From: Streptomyces sp. SID12488
GTDB lineage: Bacteria; Actinomycetota; Actinomycetes; Streptomycetales; Streptomycetaceae
Direction of reading: 5' to 3'
NCBI RefSeq assembly: GCF_010548275.1
Contig: NZ_JAAGLT010000009.1
Location: 62,001-126,000, forward strand
DNA: 64,000 nucleotides
Shown: positions 59,497-64,000 of the stretch, piece after piece
Position numbering within the stretch: position 1 is the first letter of the stretch
Layout of the letters: every line of letters starts with the position of its first letter
Notes under the pieces: model-generated
What the model was told of the DNA's origin: nothing
Databases searched by the model: none
What the model saw: the letters and a program-made list of their open reading frames with translations, nothing else
Position numbers and translations under genes: made by a program

Positions 59497-62067
59497 CTAG
59501 TCAGTAGCGATAGCGTTCAGCACGTTCATCCGCCCCGCCCTGAACGCCGGCACCAGTGCCGCGATCAGGCCCACGAAGGCCGACCCGACGAACACCCCGC
59601 CGATCGTCACCCACGGGATTTCCAGGACCTTCAGGCCCTCCAGGGCCAGCAGTCGCTGGGCCGTCGCGCCCCAGCCCATTCCCAGGCCGAGGCCCAGCAG
59701 TGCGCCGAAGAGGGCGATCACCACCGACTCCATGCGGATCATCCGGCGCAGCTGGCGCCGCGACATACCGATCGCCCGCATCAGGCCGATCTCCCGCGTC
59801 CGCTCCACCACCGACAGGGCCAGCGTGTTGACCACACCCAGGACCGCTACCACGATCGCCAGGGCGAGCAGACCGTAGACCATGTTCAGGAGCTGGCCGA
59901 TCTGGTCCTTGAGTTCCTGCTTGTAGTCGGTCTGGTCGCGGACCTGGTACTGCGGGTAGGGGTCGAAGGCCTTCTTCAGCGCCGCGTAGGCCGCCTTCTC
60001 CTGGCCCTTCTTCGCCGAGGCGAACATCAGGCTGTTCGGCGGGACCTTGTCGGCCGGCAGGTACTTCTCCATCGTCGCGATGGACAGGTACTGCGAGCCC
60101 TTGTCGATGGCCACGTCGTCGTCCGTGATCGCGGCGACCCTGAGCTTCGCCGTCGAGCCGCCCTTGAAGGCGACGGTCATCGTCTCGCCGACCTTCACCC
60201 CGTGGTCCTTGGCGTAGGCGGAGCCGAGCGACATGGCGTCCTTGCCGTACGCGGCACTCAGCGTGCCCGAGATCGTGGTGCGGCGCAGGTCGGAGGCGTA
60301 CGTCGGGTCGGCGGCCGTCAGCTGGGTCTTCTCGGCCCTGCCGTCGGGCGGGGTCAGGGTGACCTCGACCTCCTTGTAGCGGGTGACGTGGGTCAGGCCG
60401 GGCGTGCGCTGCATCGCCTGTTCCGCCTGCGGCACGATCCGCTGGTTGCCCTGGACGATGAAGTCCGCGCCGACCGATGCGTCCAGCTCGCTCGTCGCCG
60501 AGGCGACCATCGACGAGCCCACCACCGAGAGGCAGGCGACCAGGGCCAGGCCGATCATCAGGGCGGCGCCGGTGGCACCGGTCCGGCGCGGGTTGCGCAG
60601 GGCGTTGCGCTCGGCGAGCCGGCCGACGGGGCCGAAGCCTCGCAGCAGTACGGCGCTGAGCATCCGTACGACGGCGCCCGCGAGGAGCGGGCCGATGATG
60701 ACGAACCCGAGGAGCGTGAGTACGACGCCCGCGCCGAGGACCAGTGAACCGTCGCTCGCCTTGTCGGCGGTGGCGGCCAGGTAGAGGGCGTAGCCGCCGC
60801 CGCCGGTCAGGACGAGGCCGATGAGGCCCCGTACGAGGCCCGCCCTGCCGTCGGCCGGGGTGCCGGCGTCGCGGAGTGCGGCCATCGGGGAGACCTTGCC
60901 GGCACGGCGGGCGGGGAAGTAGGCGGCGACGACGGTGACGACGACGCCGAGGACCAGACCGATCACCGGGGTGGTCGCCTTGACGGTGAGATCGTCGGTG
61001 GAGAGGTTCATGCCGGCCATCGACATCAGTTTCATCAGGCCGATCGCGATGCCGACCCCCGCGCCGACACCGAGAATCGATCCGACGAAGCCGAGCAGCA
61101 GCGCCTCGACGAGCACGGACCGGTTGACCTGCTTGCGGGAGGAGCCGATCGCCCGCATCAGGCCGATCTCGCGGGTCCGCTGGGCGACCAGCATCGAGAA
61201 GGTGTTGATGATCAGGAAGATGCCGACCAGGAACGCGATCCCGGCGAAGCCGAGCATGGCGTACTTGATGACGTTCATGAACTCGCCGACGCCCTCACGG
61301 CTCTCGTCCGCGAACTCCTTCTGCGTCTGCACCTTGAACGTGCCGGCGGCCGTGAGAGCCCGGGTGACGTTCTGCTTGAGCTGCGCGTCGGTGACCCCGC
61401 CGACGGCCGTGATGTTGAGCTGGGTGAACCGGCCGGTGGCACCGATGAGTTCACGCTGTGCGGTGGCGGTGTCGAAGTAGACGATGGCCGCACCGGGGTT
61501 GGTCACCTTGAAGGTGGCGATGCCGACGATCCGCGCGGTGATGTCACCGGTCTGCGTGATGGTACGGAGCTCGTCACCCATTTTCAGGTGGTGCTTGTCG
61601 GCGGTGTCGGCGTCGACCATCACCTCGGTGGGCCCGCGTGGTGCGTGACCGCCGGTGATCTCCATCGAACGCAGGTCGTTGCGCGTCCAGTTGCCCGCGA
61701 AGGTCGGCGCCCCGGTGCTGGACCCCATGTTCTCGTTCTCGCTGTTGACGACGGTCACGTTCATCGAACTGACCGCGCCCTCAACCGACTTGACGCCCTG
61801 AGCCTGCTGCGCCTTCGCCAGCACGGAGGCCGGCAGCGACTCCGGCACCCCGTTCTGCGGGGTGTCGTCGTTCTTGGCCGCCTTCGGCGACACCGTGACG
61901 TCGGGGGAGGTGACCGAGAAGAGCTTGTCGAACGTCGTGTTCATGGTGTCGGTGAAGACGAGGGTCCCGCACACGAACGCCACCGACAGCAGCACGGCCA
62001 CCGCCGACAGGGCCATCCGGCCCTTGTGCGCGAAGAAGTTGCGCATCGAGGTCTTGAGCACAGTCAT
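59497..62067 (-). CDS. FtsX-like ABC transporter permease
   Basis: The 856-residue permease has the same two-module layout as the one at 26651. It starts MTVLKTSMRNFFAHKGRMALS and has repeated EIGLMRAIGSSRKQVNRS and EIGLMRAIGMSRRQLRRM cytosolic motifs, two large extracytoplasmic domains, and helix bundles at about 275-395, 410-500 and 720-850. It forms an export or cell-envelope sensing ABC system with the ATPase encoded just upstream, overlapping it by ATGA. The two pairs appear to be ancient duplicates. Confidence 0.9.
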   Translation of the reverse strand: MTVLKTSMRNFFAHKGRMALSAVAVLLSVAFVCGTLVFTDTMNTTFDKLFSVTSPDVTVSPKAAKNDDTPQNGVPESLPASVLAKAQQAQGVKSVEGAVSSMNVTVVNSENENMGSSTGAPTFAGNWTRNDLRSMEITGGHAPRGPTEVMVDADTADKHHLKMGDELRTITQTGDITARIVGIATFKVTNPGAAIVYFDTATAQRELIGATGRFTQLNITAVGGVTDAQLKQNVTRALTAAGTFKVQTQKEFADESREGVGEFMNVIKYAMLGFAGIAFLVGIFLIINTFSMLVAQRTREIGLMRAIGSSRKQVNRSVLVEALLLGFVGSILGVGAGVGIAIGLMKLMSMAGMNLSTDDLTVKATTPVIGLVLGVVVTVVAAYFPARRAGKVSPMAALRDAGTPADGRAGLVRGLIGLVLTGGGGYALYLAATADKASDGSLVLGAGVVLTLLGFVIIGPLLAGAVVRMLSAVLLRGFGPVGRLAERNALRNPRRTGATGAALMIGLALVACLSVVGSSMVASATSELDASVGADFIVQGNQRIVPQAEQAMQRTPGLTHVTRYKEVEVTLTPPDGRAEKTQLTAADPTYASDLRRTTISGTLSAAYGKDAMSLGSAYAKDHGVKVGETMTVAFKGGSTAKLRVAAITDDDVAIDKGSQYLSIATMEKYLPADKVPPNSLMFASAKKGQEKAAYAALKKAFDPYPQYQVRDQTDYKQELKDQIGQLLNMVYGLLALAIVVAVLGVVNTLALSVVERTREIGLMRAIGMSRRQLRRMIRMESVVIALFGALLGLGLGMGWGATAQRLLALEGLKVLEIPWVTIGGVFVGSAFVGLIAALVPAFRAGRMNVLNAIATD

Positions 62068-62852
62068 GACGTACGCCCCCGCGCGTCGAAGTCCTTCATA
62101 CGGTCGAGAACGCTGTCGGCGGTCGGCCGGAACATCTCGTCGACGATCCGCCCGTCGGCCAGGTACAGCACCCGGTCGGCGTACGAGGCGGCGACCGGGT
62201 CGTGCGTGACCATGACGATGGTCTGCCCCAGCTCGTCGACGGACCGCCGGAGGAAGCCCAACACCTCTGCGCCCGCACGGGAGTCGAGGTTCCCGGTCGG
62301 CTCGTCACCGAAGATGATCTCGGGCCGTGCCGCCAACGCCCGCGCCACGGCGACGCGCTGCTGCTGACCACCGGAGAGCTGGTTGGGCCGGTGCTTGAGT
62401 CGGTCCGCCAACCCGACGGTCTCGACGACCTGTGCCAGCCAGCCCTTGTCCGGCTTGCGGCCCGCGATGTCCATGGGAAGCGTGATGTTCTCCAGCGCGC
62501 TGAGCGTCGGCAACAGGTTGAACGCCTGGAAGATGAACCCGATCCGGTCCCGGCGCAGTTGCGTCAGCTTCTTGTCCTTGAGCCCGGTGATCTCGGTGTC
62601 GTCGAGGTAGATCTGGCCGCTGGTCACGGTGTCGAGGCCGGCGAGGCAGTGCATGAGGGTGGATTTTCCGGACCCCGAGGGGCCCATGATCGCAGTGAAC
62701 TGTCCCCGCGCGATGTCCACATCCACGGTGTCCAGGGCGACGACGCGGGTCTCACCGGACCCGTACGCCTTCACGACCTGCCGCGCCCGTGCGGCAACGG
62801 CCGTACGCCCTCCAGTGCCCCCGTGCCTGGTGATGGTTACAGCCGATGTCAC
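62064..62852 (-). CDS. ABC transporter ATP-binding protein (MacB/LolD type)
   Basis: The 262-residue ATPase has Walker A GPSGSGKSTLMHC, Q-loop FQAFNLLPTL, signature LSGGQQQRVAVARAL, Walker B IIFGDEPTGNLDSRAGAEVL and H-loop MVTHDP. These motifs are identical to those of the ATPase at 25726. GTG 62850-62852 is chosen because TTAGGAG lies eight bases upstream. It is the first gene of a two-gene operon with the permease. The frame to 63026 would add a stretch that resembles no known ATPase. Confidence 0.92.
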   Translation of the reverse strand: MTSAVTITRHGGTGGRTAVAARARQVVKAYGSGETRVVALDTVDVDIARGQFTAIMGPSGSGKSTLMHCLAGLDTVTSGQIYLDDTEITGLKDKKLTQLRRDRIGFIFQAFNLLPTLSALENITLPMDIAGRKPDKGWLAQVVETVGLADRLKHRPNQLSGGQQQRVAVARALAARPEIIFGDEPTGNLDSRAGAEVLGFLRRSVDELGQTIVMVTHDPVAASYADRVLYLADGRIVDEMFRPTADSVLDRMKDFDARGRTS

Positions 62853-63282
62853 GGTATGTCTCCTAAGTCGGTCAGTACGGAGAGCGCACTGACACCCTGG
62901 CGATGTGTTGCCCTGCATTGCCTTGCTCTGCGCTGCGCTGCCCTGCGGTATGTCCATGAGTCTGCTGGTGGGAGGGGGTCCGGGTCTCTGGTGCCCAGCG
63001 CAGTCTTCTGCGGGGGAAAACCCCACCCCCGAAGTTCAGGAACGCCGCCCCCAGCGGCATAAAGCCAGGTTAAGGACCGCCCGTACCCCGTCTCGTCCTC
63101 CGTCGGTACGAACCCTCCCCGAGCCGTAGTAAGGAGGTACCCCTAGGGGCTGTCCACCCCTCGGTGGAGTAGGTCTCGGGGTTGCCTCCACCCTCGCCCC
63201 GGCAACGCTCCACCCTCCCGCCGCGTGAAGGTCAAGTGGCAGAGTGGTCGCCGACAGATAGATGCAGGGGGAAAGGAACCCG
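62853..63282. other. divergent spacer between the ABC operon and the MFS gene
   Basis: These 430 bases hold both promoters. A CCCCTAGGGG palindrome (63140-63149) stands in a region that shares CCTAGGGG with the inverted repeat before the other ABC operon. A TGCCCTGCATTGCCTTGC-type repetitive stretch lies near 62905-62950. No coding frame is supported. Confidence 0.45.
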
Positions 63283-64000
63283 GTGGACAGCAGCAGCCGC
63301 CGTACGGAACCCGCGATACCCGCGATACCCGGCGCGGCGCAGCGCACCGGAATCGACAAGCGGGGGCCCGTCGTCGCCGCGCTCATGCTCGCGATGGCGC
63401 TGGCCGCGCTCGACTCCACCATCGTGTCGACCGCCGTACCGCAGATCGTCGGGGATCTCGGCGGCTTCTCCGTCTTCTCCTGGCTGTTCTCGGGCTATCT
63501 GCTGGCCGTCACGGTCACCCTCCCGGTGTACGGCAAGCTCTCCGACACCTTCGGCCGCAAACCGGTCCTGATCGCGGGCGCGGCCCTGTTCCTCCTCGGG
63601 TAACTCCTCTGCGCGCTGGCCTGGAACATGGGTGCCCTGATCGCGTTCCGGATCATCCAGGGCCTGGGCGGCGGCGCCCTCCAGGGCACGGTCCAGACAC
63701 TGGCCGCCGACCTCTACCCACTCGAACAACGCCCCAAGATCCAGGCGAAGTTGTCGACGGTGTGGGCGACCGCGGCGGTGGCGGGCCCCGCCGTGGGCGG
63801 AGTTCTGGCGGCCTACGCCGGCTGGCGCTGGATCTTCCTCGTCAACCTCCCCGTCGGCGCGGTGGCGATGTGGCTCCTGGCCCGCCACCTCCACGAACCG
63901 CAGCGCGACACCTCCGGCCCCCGCCCACGCATCGACTGGGCGGGCGCCCTGGCGGTGTTCGCGTGCGGCGGCGTACTGCTGACGGCCCTCGTCCAGGGCG
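63283..64000 (+). pseudogene. MFS exporter (EmrB/QacA, DHA2-like) with an in-frame TAA, cut by the window end
   Basis: The frame opens at GTG 63283 behind AAAGGA and encodes a typical drug-exporter start: a first helix with ALDSTIVSTAVPQIV, then FSVFSWLFSGYLLAVTVTLPVYGKLSDTFGRKP (motif A). At 63601-63603 a TAA interrupts helix 3 after LFLLG. The same frame then continues without further stops as LLCALAWNMGALIAFRIIQGLGGG and on through helices 4-6 to the window end. A single nonsense substitution explains this. If the base calls are right the protein is truncated at 106 residues. A short leading frame from 63262 is an alternative start. Confidence 0.82.

Overview
The window is high-GC actinobacterial chromosome, almost certainly Streptomyces. 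The evidence is strong third-position G/C bias, many GTG starts, GTGA/ATGA overlaps between genes, tandem resuscitation-promoting factors, DivIC next to enolase, and a tRNA-Leu(UAA) gene that matches bldA. From memory the gene order resembles the S. coelicolor segment around rpfA, eno and mfd; this was not checked by a search.

Region 1 (1-12 kb) is amino-acid catabolism and signalling. It holds a minus-strand histidine-utilisation operon (hutU, an M20 amidohydrolase, hutF, then probably hutI at the edge), a divergent PLP decarboxylase-like gene, a plus-strand cluster of three Roadblock-like proteins with one PatA-N/DUF4388-like protein, and a minus-strand pair made of an aromatic amino acid lyase homologue without the MIO-forming Ala-Ser-Gly plus an RpiR regulator. 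Region 2 (12-19.3 kb) is scarred: an internally deleted ABC ATPase gene, a TnpB gene damaged by a GC-rich palindromic repeat, and a LysR remnant surround cystathionine beta-synthase, an SGNH hydrolase and a small P-loop kinase.

Region 3 (19.4-34 kb) carries a thiolase, small hypothetical genes, a Bax-inhibitor-like membrane protein, 4-hydroxybenzoate hydroxylase, bldA, a MacB/FtsX-type ABC transporter, a cyclopropane synthase-type methyltransferase, an intact IS30-family element inserted into a dispersed repeat, and type II NADH dehydrogenase. Region 4 (34-48 kb) has a Phd/RelE toxin-antitoxin pair, Ppx/GppA phosphatase, a DUF501 protein, DivIC, enolase, two Rpf muralytic enzymes (the first behind a ydaO/c-di-AMP-type riboswitch), a cytochrome P450, MazG, a SurA-like lipoprotein, a DUF1906 secreted protein, a Ser/Thr kinase and a membrane partner.

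Region 5 (48-64 kb) has an orphan DNA methylase-like protein with a nonapeptide-repeat insert, two lipoproteins (one an HNH nuclease), an acetyltransferase, a small Rv0909-type protein, Mfd, two coupled unknown genes of which one carries a TTA codon, a second ABC transporter paralogous to the first, and an MFS exporter interrupted by an in-frame TAA. No single new system stands out. The strongest candidates are the Roadblock/PatA-N cluster, the MIO-less lyase, the methylase with its repeat insert, and the TTA-containing gene pair.
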